From NCBI GenBank assembly GCA_012064415.1, contig SSNU01000247.1, positions 276,169 to 340,168 of the forward strand: a stretch of DNA of 64,000 nucleotides, read 5' to 3'. Below, piece by piece: positions 25,168 to 38,000 of the stretch (position 1 is its first letter; the number at the start of each line of letters is the position of its first letter). This stretch comes from Gyrodactylus bullatarudis (lineage: Eukaryota > Platyhelminthes > Monogenea > Gyrodactylidea > Gyrodactylidae). The notes beneath the pieces were generated by a model that had not been told where the DNA came from, made no database searches, and saw nothing but the letters and a program-made list of their open reading frames with translations. The translations under genes were made by a program, and so were the position numbers.

Positions 25168-27361
25168 CAGTAAGGGGTCTTGTTGTTTTTTTTCGATTCA
25201 GCAGCCTATCCTAGACATTAGAGTAGGCCAAATTTTTCAACTTTTTCCAGCCTTAATCTCTTTTGAAGATGATCAAAAACTAAGCATTTTTCGAGTTTAT
25301 TCTGATATACAAAATCTCGATTGAAGATGACAATTTTTGAACAGGCGCCAAGATTTTTTCAATGAACTTCACTACGAGAAAGGACAAAATTGATATTTTT
25401 TGAATAGTTTTTGCAACATTTTGAATAAAAATAGGGCTTTTAGTAAAAATTGAGTGTTCTTTCACATGTCGGAAGAAAGTCCCAGGAAATTAGAGAAATG
25501 TTGACGAATTTAGCGAAAATGGGATTTTTGTAGAAAATTGTTCGGGGAAAATAAAATTTTGTATTATCCTACTACACACTCTAGTAGAGATTGCCAATGT
25601 TCTCTCGTCTATTGGTTATAATTCTTTTAATTAAAAAAAATAAATCTGTTCAGATGAATATAAGGTATCGCCTTGAGGGAAATTTGAATTTAAAAGATTT
25701 TAAATCCCAATAGGCACATGGTAACAGAGGAATGTTTTTGAAACTTTTAATTGACAGAAGTTTTCTCATTTGGAATCGTTATTATGTATTTTTGTATTGT
25801 TATTCTTTAGTTTGTAATTGATTGACAAGGAGAAGAAGACAATCAAATCACTTGGTTTTTTCTGCAACTGCTTATTCTTCCTTTTTTTGCTTCTGTCCCC
25901 TCCCATATCAGACCAACCTAGCTACATTTATGAATCATTTCAGCAAGTTTTTCCATTCCAAAAGGAAAAACAGGGATAACATAGAGTGAACTAGTCTTTT
26001 GAACAGGGGAGTGGGGGGGTGGAGAATGCCTGTTCTTGTTCCATGTGTGGGATGATAATCTGAGAGATCTTTTGATGGAGATAAAAAAAATTCAACTTCA
26101 AAGATGATGATGATACGTACAATCACTCTCTTTCATCAGCTAAAGTAGAGAAGAAGTACACGTAGAGTTATATAGCCACATGTAGAAGCAATCTATATCT
26201 GTATTGTATTATTATTATTAGAGACTATTATGGGCTGTGTGTAAAAAGGGGAAAAGGCTAGTGAAAATGAAAGCAGTGGACACTGGGAAAGATAATCTCT
26301 CTTTCTCTCTCTAGGTCTCTTATCTGAGAGGAGAGAATAACAGGAGAATTTAATGCAAGACTAGAGTTGATCTTTATTATTACAAAAGAAACACAACTTT
26401 ACTTATTTCTCTCCGGATAAGTAAGGAACAAAAATATCTTACTGATTCCCATTATAATGGAATACAACCCGTTAAAATAATGAAATATCAGAAAAAAATG
26501 CACCAAATTAAGACAAATGATTCAAATTTGGTCACAAAAATTTCTGAGAAATACATCATTTTCGAGAAAAAGTTAGACTCATTATAATGACGAATTATTG
26601 TAAACTTTGTGTTGATGTACCAAATGTACCAGAATTAAATTGCTCAAAAATTATCTGAGATCATAAACAAAGAAAAAGTTGAAATTTGGCATATTTTCGA
26701 AATTCAAAAAATATGGCCAGTTTTGTCAGATGTAAGATATTTCGAAAGGCTTATTGAAACCAATAATTTCAGTCAACCATTTTCTATCAAGAGTAGAGAA
26801 CGTCATCTGAGAGAGATAGATCAAGCAAGGGCCTGATTTACTTTGTTTTGATCAGAATTTGACACCAATTTGTACAAGAGGAAGAGAGACGAATGGGATT
26901 ATTTGTTACAAACAAATTTTTGCCTATTCTTCCCAAAGGAAATGGTTACATTATCAACAATTATATTGGATGACACATTGTGAAAAAGTTCTCAAAACTA
27001 ACTATAACTACTCATAGTCATTTACATTTTGGATAAAAAGAGTTGAGTTGACAGAATAAAATGGATGGGGAGTACCTGTGACCTTCTTCCCTCCTAAACA
27101 CCAAAGGTTATGAGAATACAAACTGAGTTCATCCCATTCAAATTCGTTCAAGTGTGCAGAGGAATTATTATGAATTACTAACACATAATTTTCTCAAAGA
27201 ATAATTTATTTTACATGTTCTCAAAAAAGAATGCAATTATAGTTAGTGTAAGATGGTCCTTTAAAGTGTATAATACACATGTGTTGAGTGTTATGGCCTC
27301 TAGGGGGTCAGCTCATGGTCTAAATCATTATTTTCATGAGATAAATGTTTTTAGACATTAA

Positions 27362-27829
27362 TCCTTCATATATCATTGTTACACCATTTTCTTGAGAGAT
27401 AATTCAAACTGAAAGATACTTGAAATACTCTTTTGATCTCTCATCAAAAAAGAAATTTATTAAGCTACAATAATAATAAGTATAATTCATAAAGATGGCT
27501 TTTCACTGATTCCAGCCAAAGATCCTTAAAGAAGGGCGAATTATTGAAAATGTAGTTAAATATTTAGACCTCAGAAAGGAATTATATAATATGTATTGTG
27601 AAACAATAGCTATAGATTTCAAATATTCAATCGCCCGATCGATATCTCTCACAGTTTAGAAGATAACTAGTTTTAGAGCCAAAAAAATGTTACTAATTCT
27701 AACCTATATCTTTTTAAGGATAAGTCAGCTTTCAAAAAGGAATTCAGATTCGGAATCACCATAATTATTTCGGCCAGGTTACAAATTTTCTCATTTGTGA
27801 GATGGAAAAAAAATTTTTGACATGAAGGG
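27362..27829. mobile_element. MITE, family B, diverged copy
   Basis: It resembles the element at 6422-6894 over its length: similar ends (TCCTTCATAT and ACATGAAGGG) and shared internal blocks such as TTTATTAAGCTACAATA and TTTTAGAGCCAAAAAA. TTAA is present on the left (27358-27361); the right flank is mutated to TTAG. Confidence 0.8.
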
Positions 27830-28511
27830 TTTAGTCTACTACAAGCAGAGTTTGCAAATAAACAGATATAAATGATTTTATTCATGTTAAAACCTACTAT
27901 CAGATTTATCTGAGAACAAGGGTAGAAATTTTCAAAAAATTCAACGGAGTTACAATATTAGTGTGTTGACTATTTTTAAGATCTCAAAAAATTTGAAAAG
28001 TATTATTTTTTCCATTTCAAAATACATACATTTTAAGACGTTATAACTTTGAACCCTGATGACAGAGCAGAAAAAATTACAGTAAGATTTAGGAAAAATT
28101 AACGAACATCACAACATTTTTAAATTTAGTCCTCTTTTTTAACGGAAACTAGGGAGTATAAAGACTTCATTGGAAGCATCAAATAGAAAAGTTTTCAGGG
28201 ATAAAAATTCTCATGTTAGATTAAAAGATTTCTCAAAGCAGACCCTATGATAAAATGATTAAAATGTTGTGAATTCTTTAGGCCTTTTTGATCTGGGACT
28301 AACGAGGGGATATAAATTTTATGTAGACATAGAAAGAGTAACAGAGACATTAAAAGGGTTTATAAAAACTCTCAATGTTTTTAATGTTTTCATTTACATA
28401 ATACATGATAGAGAAATGAATGCAATTAGTGCTGTGGATGTAGCCATTAGTCGTTTGTGGTGAATAAAACGACAATTATTATTCATATTCTCATAATAAC
28501 AATACTCACCC

Positions 28512-28533
28512 TGATGATGATGATGATGATGAT
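28512..28533. repeat. Trinucleotide microsatellite (GAT)n
   Basis: Seven consecutive GAT/TGA units. No gene overlaps it. Confidence 0.9.
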
Positions 28534-30091
28534 AATTATGGATTTGTGTAATTGTGTGTGAGGTTAGTTAATCCAGCATTAAAAGGAGGGTTTGTCTATG
28601 AGGCAGCGACAATTCAATTGGGTTGTGTGTAAACTGGTTGTCTCACTTGATAGTCTTACGTAACGAGAAAAATATGGCTATAATTCTTTAGTACACTTGT
28701 CTGTGGTACTGTAGTATTTATTATAAAAGCTATCCTTTATTTTTGATGGACAGATTTCAAAATACCAAATCAACCAATCAGATTGCTACTTGGGATTAAC
28801 ACACATACACGCTCACAATGTATGCATAGATTAGATTTCAATGTACAGTAAAATGTATTTAACGTGATATATGGACACATGTGTGTGTGTGAGTGTATAT
28901 TCATTCATTCACTACTCTATTCATTAATAACTTAACTACAAATTATTCTGAGTAGTAGTGTAGTTTATTCTTCTCTATAAATGTAACAATTACAATTATC
29001 CTTTCATGTGATGAATTCTATTTCAAGGTTAAACTGTCGTGATTATTATTATTAAGCATAATCCCACACGCATAAGAGTTTGAATAGGACCCCCATTCTT
29101 TCATATATTCCAGAGCGTTGAGAAAAACTCTATACGTACGTGGAAAATTACTAAGATACTTTCACTCTAATAATAAGAAAGATAAACATTGTTTTTTTCT
29201 TCAATTTTTAATTTTGAATATATAGTAGTAAGCAAAGTTTCATTTCCTGGATTGATTGAAGAAATAGAGGACGAAGGATTAATTAAATTTCACAAATTTC
29301 TATGTAAACTCTGTTATCGTCGTCTCTTCACACACAGAGAGTGTGTTATGTACACCAGGGGAAGAAACAAGATGAAATTTTAATTTTTACTTCTTGATTG
29401 GAAAAGAAATGAAAAACAGAATGAAAACTAATATCACGTACAATTCATCCCCCTTTTGGATAGCTTGATCTCATGTCTTTTTTCTCTCTTAAGAAAAGAC
29501 GACATTTTTCTTGTCAACTAAAAGAAAGTTACATAAAACAATAAATAAGGTAAGAAAAAGACGCAGGAGTGAAAGAGAGCTATGAGAGGGAAAAAAGGAT
29601 ATTTCCACTGACTGACAAAGCACACATGAGATGCCTTCATTGATGATGTAATTCTATAATATCAAGGAAAGAATGAAGACTTTCCTCTCGTGACATTCTT
29701 CCTCAAGTTCAGTCATTCGTAATTTGTAACAAGAGAGAGAGAGATTCTTATGGATACTATGCACTGGTTTTATTCAAATTTACACTTTTCTATCATGAAA
29801 ATTCGATTAGTCTTTCTACGAATCTCTAGTTTTCAGTAGCATCCTGATAGGTCCAGTTAAACAAATCAAGTCCTCTTGGGACAGTCATTCTTTCCTTTAG
29901 ATTTGATCAGTATTTCAGATTTGGACCAATAGAAATACTTTTTAGGTTTTTAGATAAAATTAAAGACATTTCAAAATGCTAGGGTCTCAAATAGATAGAG
30001 TATTCAATTTAAATTTCCAAAAACCCTGGCGATGAAAGCACAGATGTAGCCAAAAATCAAAAATCTTCTATGTTTTATCCATAAAATTTTA

Positions 30092-30909
30092 TTAGGTTGT
30101 GTGAAAAGTTCTCGGAAAAATCAGTCACTTGTTATTAATGAACATTTTTATTTACAAAGTTTTATACATCAAAATGATCTCCATTTTTTTCTACACACTT
30201 CTGCCACCTTTCTGAAAGCATATCTATGCCTCTTTTCCAAAATTCTTGGGGTTTCTGTGCAAAATACTCATCAAGAGAATTCAAAACCTCATCTCTTGAG
30301 ATTTTTCCCTTCAGATGATGTTGTAGCGAGCGGAAAAGGTGATAATCTGTAGGAGTGAGATCTGGACTGTAAGGTGAATGTTCCAGAACATCAACATTTG
30401 ACTCCTCAAAAAATCTTTTCGCTTGTTGCGAAACATGAGGTCTTGCATTATCCTGCAAAAAAGTTATTCTTCCGAAACTCCCTCAACCTCTCTTGCATTG
30501 CCCTAAATGACTGGATGTAATGATCGGTATTGACAGTGTGATTAGGCTTCAGAAGTTCATAATAAATGATTTCTCTACGACACCAGAAAATCGTGATCAT
30601 GACCTTCTTTGCAAACCGATTTGGGTTCGGTTGAGTACACTTCTCACCAACCTTATGCCATGATCTCTTGCGGCTAGGATCCTTCAGAAATATCCATTTT
30701 TCATCTGTTGTAACGACATTAATCAAAAAATTGTCGTAACTCAGGCGATGCAGAAGTCTTCTGCAACATTCGACTCTCTTCCTCTTCTGAGCATCAGTGA
30801 GATCATGCGGGACAAACTGATCGAAGGAATTTGTGAAATTCTCTTCACGTAATAATGAAAGAAAGATTGAGATGATTAGCTCTGTTGCTGAATCAGGAAA
30901 TGAGTTCAA
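30092..30909 (-). pseudogene. Mariner transposase pseudogene, truncated and frameshifted
   Basis: The left end (TTAGGTTGTGTGAAAAGTTC at 30092, next to TA) is a typical mariner terminal repeat. The minus strand encodes the mariner catalytic region: VPHDLTDAQKRKRVE, the first Asp in TTDEKW, the second in QDNARPHVS and the third in YSPDLTPTDYHLF, ending near 30162. The frames 30448-30909 and 30162-30458 are separated by a one-base shift near 30465-30475. The N-terminal DNA-binding part and the second terminal repeat are missing beyond about 30850. Confidence 0.9.
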
Positions 30910-33900
30910 TCATTCTTTATTTTGTGCAAGAGGAAATTAATCAACAAGAGAATAATGATCACATACATTAGACATAGGGGAATGGATGAATGGGGGGAGG
31001 AGGAATGAGGGATCATAATCTATTTAATCAATTGATTTTCTCTCTTTATCTTCTTCTTACCAAGATTTTCATGTCTTCATAGCAGTAAAAGTGAAATATT
31101 GAGTAAAGTGCACAAGTCGGATCAATGTTCCTCATGAAATGTTTCTAGAAGGTCGACGGATCTTGAGCACTTCTCAAGACTTTTCGCCAGTTCCACACTA
31201 CTTGCTCTAGTTTATTTGAACGAAAATATTGCCAAACTTCATCAAGAATATAGTTCTAAAATCATAAGGAAGGTTTTAGTTTACATCATAGCTCACTCTC
31301 ACCATAATTATGCCCGATTTATTAGAAAGATTCAAGTATTTGTTTCTTTTTGGAGATTGATATTTCCATTAGTGCATATAACTGCAATATTCACTCAAGT
31401 TGAAAAAAGGAAATATAGTTAGGGTCAAAGGAAGTGTGTAAGAAGAATCAATGATCGTAAAAAAATAGAATTCAGTTTTACTAAAAAAGAATGTAGATCA
31501 TTAAAGTGTCAAGATATCCCCAAATTAGAGATATTGACCAAGGAATAAAGTTTCATTTGTGTTTCTTTCAAGAGAGAGAGAGGCCAGTTATAATATAATT
31601 GAAGAGTTATTTATCTGTTACTCATAACTATCGATAAAGATTAGGGAATAACAGTCATTTTCAAATTTAATCCTCTTGCAAGATAGACTTAACAAGTAGG
31701 ATAAATATTTGGTATTTTGGCTGATTGACTATAAAGTTGTTCGCTTGCCAGCTGACTATTCTTTCTTCTTGTATCTATCTTAGGAATTCTAAGGTTTTTA
31801 GATAAAATTGAACAGGGTTCAAACAACTAAAGTCACATTCTATAGAGGCTAGATCAAGTTTTTGTATCTAAATCATAGAAATACATTACAATGTATTATA
31901 ATACTGAGTAAGTTAGATTCTTCTTCTAAAACAAAACAAAAAAGAGCATTCTTGCAAAGAAAGTAAGAGAAAGATTGAATGTTTGGGTGGGCAGGATCAA
32001 ATTTCATGGGAAACAGAATTAGATTGACAGATCACTCAACAGAAATTGCTTCCCTCTTTCTCTCTAGCAGGGAAGAAATATCTATCTATAAAACTCTACA
32101 TATATATCAGGGAAAAGGATAGTGAATCATACTTTCATTTGAGCAGATGAAAGAGAATAAATGGAAAGAGTGCAGGCAAGCTAGCCAGTTGAGTTGTGTG
32201 TGTGTGTGAGTTCCAATCTAGAATTTGGAAAAGACTCTAACACAAGAATGACTGACAACTGGAAATCTAGGGAAAATGCAAGATTTCCTTTTAGAAATTA
32301 ACAACATCTTTGGGCCTCTCATCAATCAGAGAAATGCAATTGTTCCATCTATATTGTCAGGAGGAAATTCGAGGTCAAATGGGAAATATCGTTTTAATCA
32401 TTCTTTGTAAAACAAAAGAAGGAACTCTAATAAATCTGGAATTAATTAGTTAAAGTAGTCACAACTTCTTTTATAAGAGAGGCAATTTATGTCGTTTGTG
32501 GTTCAAGATTCTTGAATCAAGAACCACTTGCTAATTAATTCTAATTCTCTTGTTACAATTAATACACCTCAATTCTTATCTTCTATATTTGGTGACCATT
32601 CGTACAAGAAGCTCTTATTAAACAATGTTTAATCTATTTCTAGAAGGAGAAAACTAAAACATTGAATTTGCTAAGACTTTTACCTGAAAATGATAAATTG
32701 TTGTCCAATTATTTCCAAAGATACTATAAATAAATAAAACTTTAACATCAAAAATGACAAGTTCATTAACACTCCCTGTTTTACAAGTTCCATTTTGTAT
32801 AAAAATAAATAAAATCAAAAGTCAAGTTAGGGAAATTCAAATTTTGAACTTCAAAAGCAAAACTTTCATTCAGAAAATGACAGAATTTTCATTCTATATT
32901 CAGCCATACTTTCTTCGTGTTTCTCTTATGTCTCAAGATATCTTGTTTTTATTGGTTTAGCAAGTTTTTCACCTTTGAGTGAACTGTTATTTATCCTTTT
33001 GATTTTGGGTTTCTCTATTCTTCTTCTCTAAAAGGCATAGAATCTCAAATTTGATGAAGAGCTCTGATTTCTTGCTACAAAACGGCGGATTAGTCAAGAA
33101 TATAATCGATTTCCTTGTTTTTATAAAACTCATAGACTGAATCAGATAATCGCACAATAAAAAAAGCTCATTCTTGTATTTCTTGCTGTTCAATAAAAAT
33201 TTAATTTCTTTCGAGAAAGGGTCTTGAAAATTTTTATTCATCAAGAAATTTCATTAATAAATGATATATGGCAACACCATAGGCAAAGTGATATTTCCAA
33301 GAATCTGACCTTTTAGCCTAAATGGGAGGTGGAACCAAGTCTCTCCAACTTTTAAATTAATTAATACAGCAGAAAAACATGTTTGGAGGGATGATATTCG
33401 GGAGTTATCACTATGCCTTCAACTACAACTCTGTGTACGCATTTGAAAGAGGTAACGGAAAAATTTCTAATTACATGCCCCATTACTGTGTATATTTCTC
33501 TATTTTCTTGTGTTCATTCGTATGTGATGTTGGAGAGGAAACAATTTAATTGACCAGCAGGCGGTCCCTTTGCTTTCTAACCTCGTGATTAACCTTGGAG
33601 TTTTCGACATTCTTCTTGTTCTTTTCACAAAGAAACAAACGAGTGAAGAAACCTTATTATAAAATACAAGCTGAGAGAAGTACAATTGCTATACACGGAA
33701 ATCTCATTAATATAATTTGGGATATCTGATGTAATTTTTCCTTTTTTTGAGGGGGAAGGAAACAGCAGGTGACCCCTTGGCACGTCTGTACCCAGTGTAC
33801 ACACTTGCACACATTGGATGAAGCTTCTCTTTTTAACCGTCAGTCATTTGAAATTTACCAAAAATTTATCCCTCCTTTCATTCAAAGAATAAAAGACTCT

Positions 33901-35034
33901 TGTTATTTGTTTCCCTAATAGTCCCACATTCTTAATGGTACACGATGCCCTTGGTTAGTTCTATTGAAATTGGTACAGAGTAGCTAGAGAGTCCAATTTA
34001 TAAATGGATAGAGAAAGACCACAGCACAAGTGTACGGGTTCTTTGTTTGGCTTCGTCTCATACATGCATGACAATAGGAAGAGTATTTCTCATTCTGTCA
34101 ATCTTAAACTTTCAAGTGCCACTAGCCAGAAGAAGGTGAATGAGGAGGGAATATGTATTTGTTGACCCCATCAGGAATCTATTTATTCATCAGATTAGCT
34201 TATTATTATTTACTTGAAGAATAGAAGAGAGAGAGAGTGCAGCTGAAAAAGAAGGTTAATCAAACTTGAGTATGCTTAAAACCACCTGATTTAATCAAAA
34301 GGAATGCATTTAATTGGGATAGTTTCACATTTGACTCTAAGATGTGTCATATTTTTAAATTATATGAGATAAAAAGAATCGATCCTTGCATTTATAAAAT
34401 CAGAAGGAAATGATCAAAAGAGGTTATGCAAGAACCAAAATATAAAGTTTTACCATCTCATTATTATTTTAGAGTGGATTTATGTGGAACTACTTACAAG
34501 TATACACGAAAAAATAAAACAATATATTTTTCAAATTGATTCTATTTTTATTTATTTTAAACATGGTAATAAATTATTACCATTGTTATTATCAATAATA
34601 TCAGAGTATAACAAACATAGTAATTTGCTCTTGAATTTCTGTAATGATACATCTAAGAGTGTACTGTTTTTTTGTTTGTTGTAGAGAAGATTTGTATAAT
34701 TCAAAAAAAACTTGCGTGTGAGTCCAACCGTATGTGAGGGTGTGTTATGTGATGTGCTTGGTTATTGACAGACTGTAGGATATTTTGGCAATTGGTATTA
34801 TCATATCAAAGGAAGAGAGTGCCAGGTAAAGAAATGGTGAAGAAATAATCTGCCAATTGAATGATGGGGAGGAGGGAGAAACAGGTTGAAGGGAAGAGTA
34901 AAAAAAGGCACTTGGTACAGAAGATTGAGAGAGGTGAGTCTCTATCGAGATTGAAAGTTTTGAAAGATTTACGGGCAATTGTGAATGGAACATTTAGAGA
35001 TGTGGATTGAGTAAAAAAAGGGTTCCTATTATTA
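30910..35034. other. Gene-poor stretch
   Basis: No supported gene; AT-rich sequence with a TG microsatellite near 32195-32208. The 3' UTR of the USP9X gene should begin at its right edge. Short frames (31216-31422, 32754-32960, 32987-33244, 34484-34684) show no homology or splice context. Confidence 0.6.
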
Positions 35035-38000
35035 TTACTTGGATGGTGACTGTCTGGGGCCATGTTTATCAGCCAAACTGGAGAGGCAATTTATGTTTTC
35101 ATTGATTTCTTGAAGCATAACGAGGACGTTCTTTTGGTTGTACGAGGTGTAGTATTGAGGATTGGTGGCTGATTTCAGGATTTCTTCAATCTTTTCTATC
35201 CTCTGGTTACAATAGTTTTCAAGGGAATCGGTCCACTGAAAGTAAACCAATTTTAATCATTCAAGCTTCTCTTTAGCATAGATTGTTGGGGAATATTCTT
35301 GTTATTACAAGTACCAAAAGTGACCCCAAAGAAAATATTTTCCTATAAATGACTCCGAAAATTTCCATTGATATTCCTACTGTCTTAATCAAGATAAAAT
35401 TTACAATGGATGGCAGCTCAATTAACCCTCGCCCTGGAAATGGGGTCCACAGAGACCCCATTTGTATTGATTTTCCTATGTCATTTTTGTCATTTCCAGG
35501 GCGAGGGTTAATGCAATCCTATTGAAAATAAGAGAAAAGCATTTGCGACATATTATACCAAACTTTGTTTATTGCCAAGATCTGATCAAGTAAGAGAACT
35601 TTTATCTCCTGCTCTAGATGCTATCATATCCATCTTAAATTTGATCTTGATAATTTTGGCCAAGTGATAGAGACAGTAAGAATATGCAACTTTTGTTATC
35701 AATGGAAATATTTGGGGTAAATAATACAGGATTTATTTTCTCAAATAAAAGCTTCAATTCAAAAAGAAAATTCAATCTGACCAAAATTAGACCGTGTTTC
35801 GAATTTTGAAAATGTCCCGAATTTCCACTTTTTCAATTTTTGAGCTCAACATTTGAAGCAGTTAAATGCAGATATTCGAGACCAACTTTAGATAGAGAAT
35901 TCGAATTCGGCTGCAGAAATGCATCATTATTCTGGAAAATCGAAAAATTTGAATTTATTAATAATCACAAAGGAGAATGATCTAAAATTTAAAAGTTTAA
36001 CTTTTCTTGAAGACGGTAGATTCCTTTTTACCTCAACGGCCCAATTCGAATTCTTTATCTAAGGTTGGTCTCAAATATCTGTAATTAACTGCTTCAAATC
36101 TTTGAAATCGATAAAAATTTTGAGCTCTGAAGTTGAATTTCCGAAGAAAAGCATTGAGTCTTTTGTAAAATTTTCATCAGCTAGCTTTAATAAAACAATG
36201 ATGAAAAGAATTTCAGTATTACTTTCTCTGAGCCTTCTGGTAACCAAGAAAATGCTGCTAGGTTTTTCACTATTAAAACATGAGATGGCCCTTTTTTGCT
36301 AACGAATTTATCACTAAATATTATTTGAGAGAAAGGTTCTTAGTTCTTATTGGTAGATAGATTTTTGCTATTTATTACTGTACATTCAAGTTAGATAGTT
36401 CTCTGAGTGGAATGTTTGAAATGGATTGTTAAAGAAACAGTCATGTTATATTCTGTAATTCTAAGGTTTTTACTTAACTATGTTTTTAAGAGATTGGCCA
36501 TTTTGAATAATACTCTATGTTATAATTTTACTCCAAGAGGGGCAAATCTTTGTTTGATCAGTTACAAAATACTCACTCGGAAGAATTCATCACAATAGGC
36601 CTCCTTGGCAAAAATGATTTCAGCCAATTTCTTCTGCTTCTTCAACAAATCAACAAGGAATTCGAGGTATACTGAAATCTGCTTTTCACTTCCAGTAAAA
36701 GTGTTGAAGGATTTATTCAGGTTCCTTGTGAGAATGAGGAAGATTTCAAACCTCTTCTTCATCAGGGAATCATCAATGGTGAGTAGATCGAAGAGGAGAT
36801 CTCGCAAAAGTTTCGTTGTAGAATAATACACAGGATTCGATATCGACATAAAGCATACATCAAGGGCTTGCCGGGATAACCCGTAATTTTCAAAGCACAG
36901 GAACTGTGGATGAGGAATATGATGAAATTCAATAATTTTGAACCGAATGGTTCTTCAAAGAGCTGTTTGGCATAGATTGACTATAAAGTTGTACGCTTCT
37001 TACCTGACTATATCTTGTCTTTTGGCTTCAATTTCTTTTTCTTCTCAGGCAGTAAGCGAATAAAGTTATAGTCAGTCTGTGATCAAATTGCAATCTTTGA
37101 AATTCTCTTATTAAAAGGATGTTTTATTCTAGATAAAAATTTCTGGTGTAAAATTTTAGACTGATCCCGAATCTGGTATTTTCAAAAACACTTCTTTAAC
37201 TCTTGCTGTTTAATAAAAGATTTAAAAAATTCGGGTAATAAATCTCAAATCATCTGAATGTAGGATAAATTTCGAAAGTTAAGGTTGTATTTTTATGTAT
37301 CGCAGAAGATTTTTAAAAACAGCCATGGGTAGAAAAATTAGTCAAACTTCCAGAAAAATTGGAGAAAATTTCGGAACGAAAATTAGATTTATTATCTTGA
37401 ATATAATTCTTTAGCATTCTTGTTTGAGACATTTCTCGGAATTAAGTTTATCAATGTTAGATTTATGCTTTATGATTATGAGACTTTCAAAAATTATAGG
37501 AATTCTTTCTCCTGATTGGCTTATATTGAGTCAATCTTGTTTTAACCAATAAGAATCGAGAATTTTTATTCAAGTGGTTCGATGCTTATTGGTTGAATAG
37601 TAGCTTTAATTTTAATTCCTTTCACAAGAAGTCACAATTTAATGGGAAAACTTGAGAGATGAAATTATAGCCAATGATTGTTCAACATATATATAGAATT
37701 GTGTATATTCATAATTTGCATTGTGTGACTTTGATGCAACGTTACAAGAAGAATTAGAGTCTGAAATTAACTTGACAAATTCAGTAGTATCACTCACTAG
37801 GCTTATTTTGGCGATATGATGAAAGTATTGACTATCGTAATAGTCCTTGATGATGATTGTAATAAAGTCATTTGACTCATTAAAGATGACATTGGCAATA
37901 TTCTCAGAGATTTCACAGTCATATGGATCCAGATCATCATCAGAGTAGGTACGAAATGGATTCAATTTTTCAGTGGGACTAGAGTAATACCTTGAAGTAT

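Larger units (their letters stand above)
24705..30090. other. Gene-poor, repeat-bearing stretch
   Basis: No supported gene. It holds a stray mariner end at 25138-25167, a diverged MITE at 27362-27829, a GAT microsatellite at about 28512-28533 and scattered AT-rich sequence. Short frames (such as 27673-27885 and 29189-29383) show no homology. Confidence 0.6.

Noticed and set aside
35273..35461. 62-codon minus-strand frame
   Set aside because: Its 5' part lies in the 82-bp MITE and the whole falls inside the last USP9X intron.
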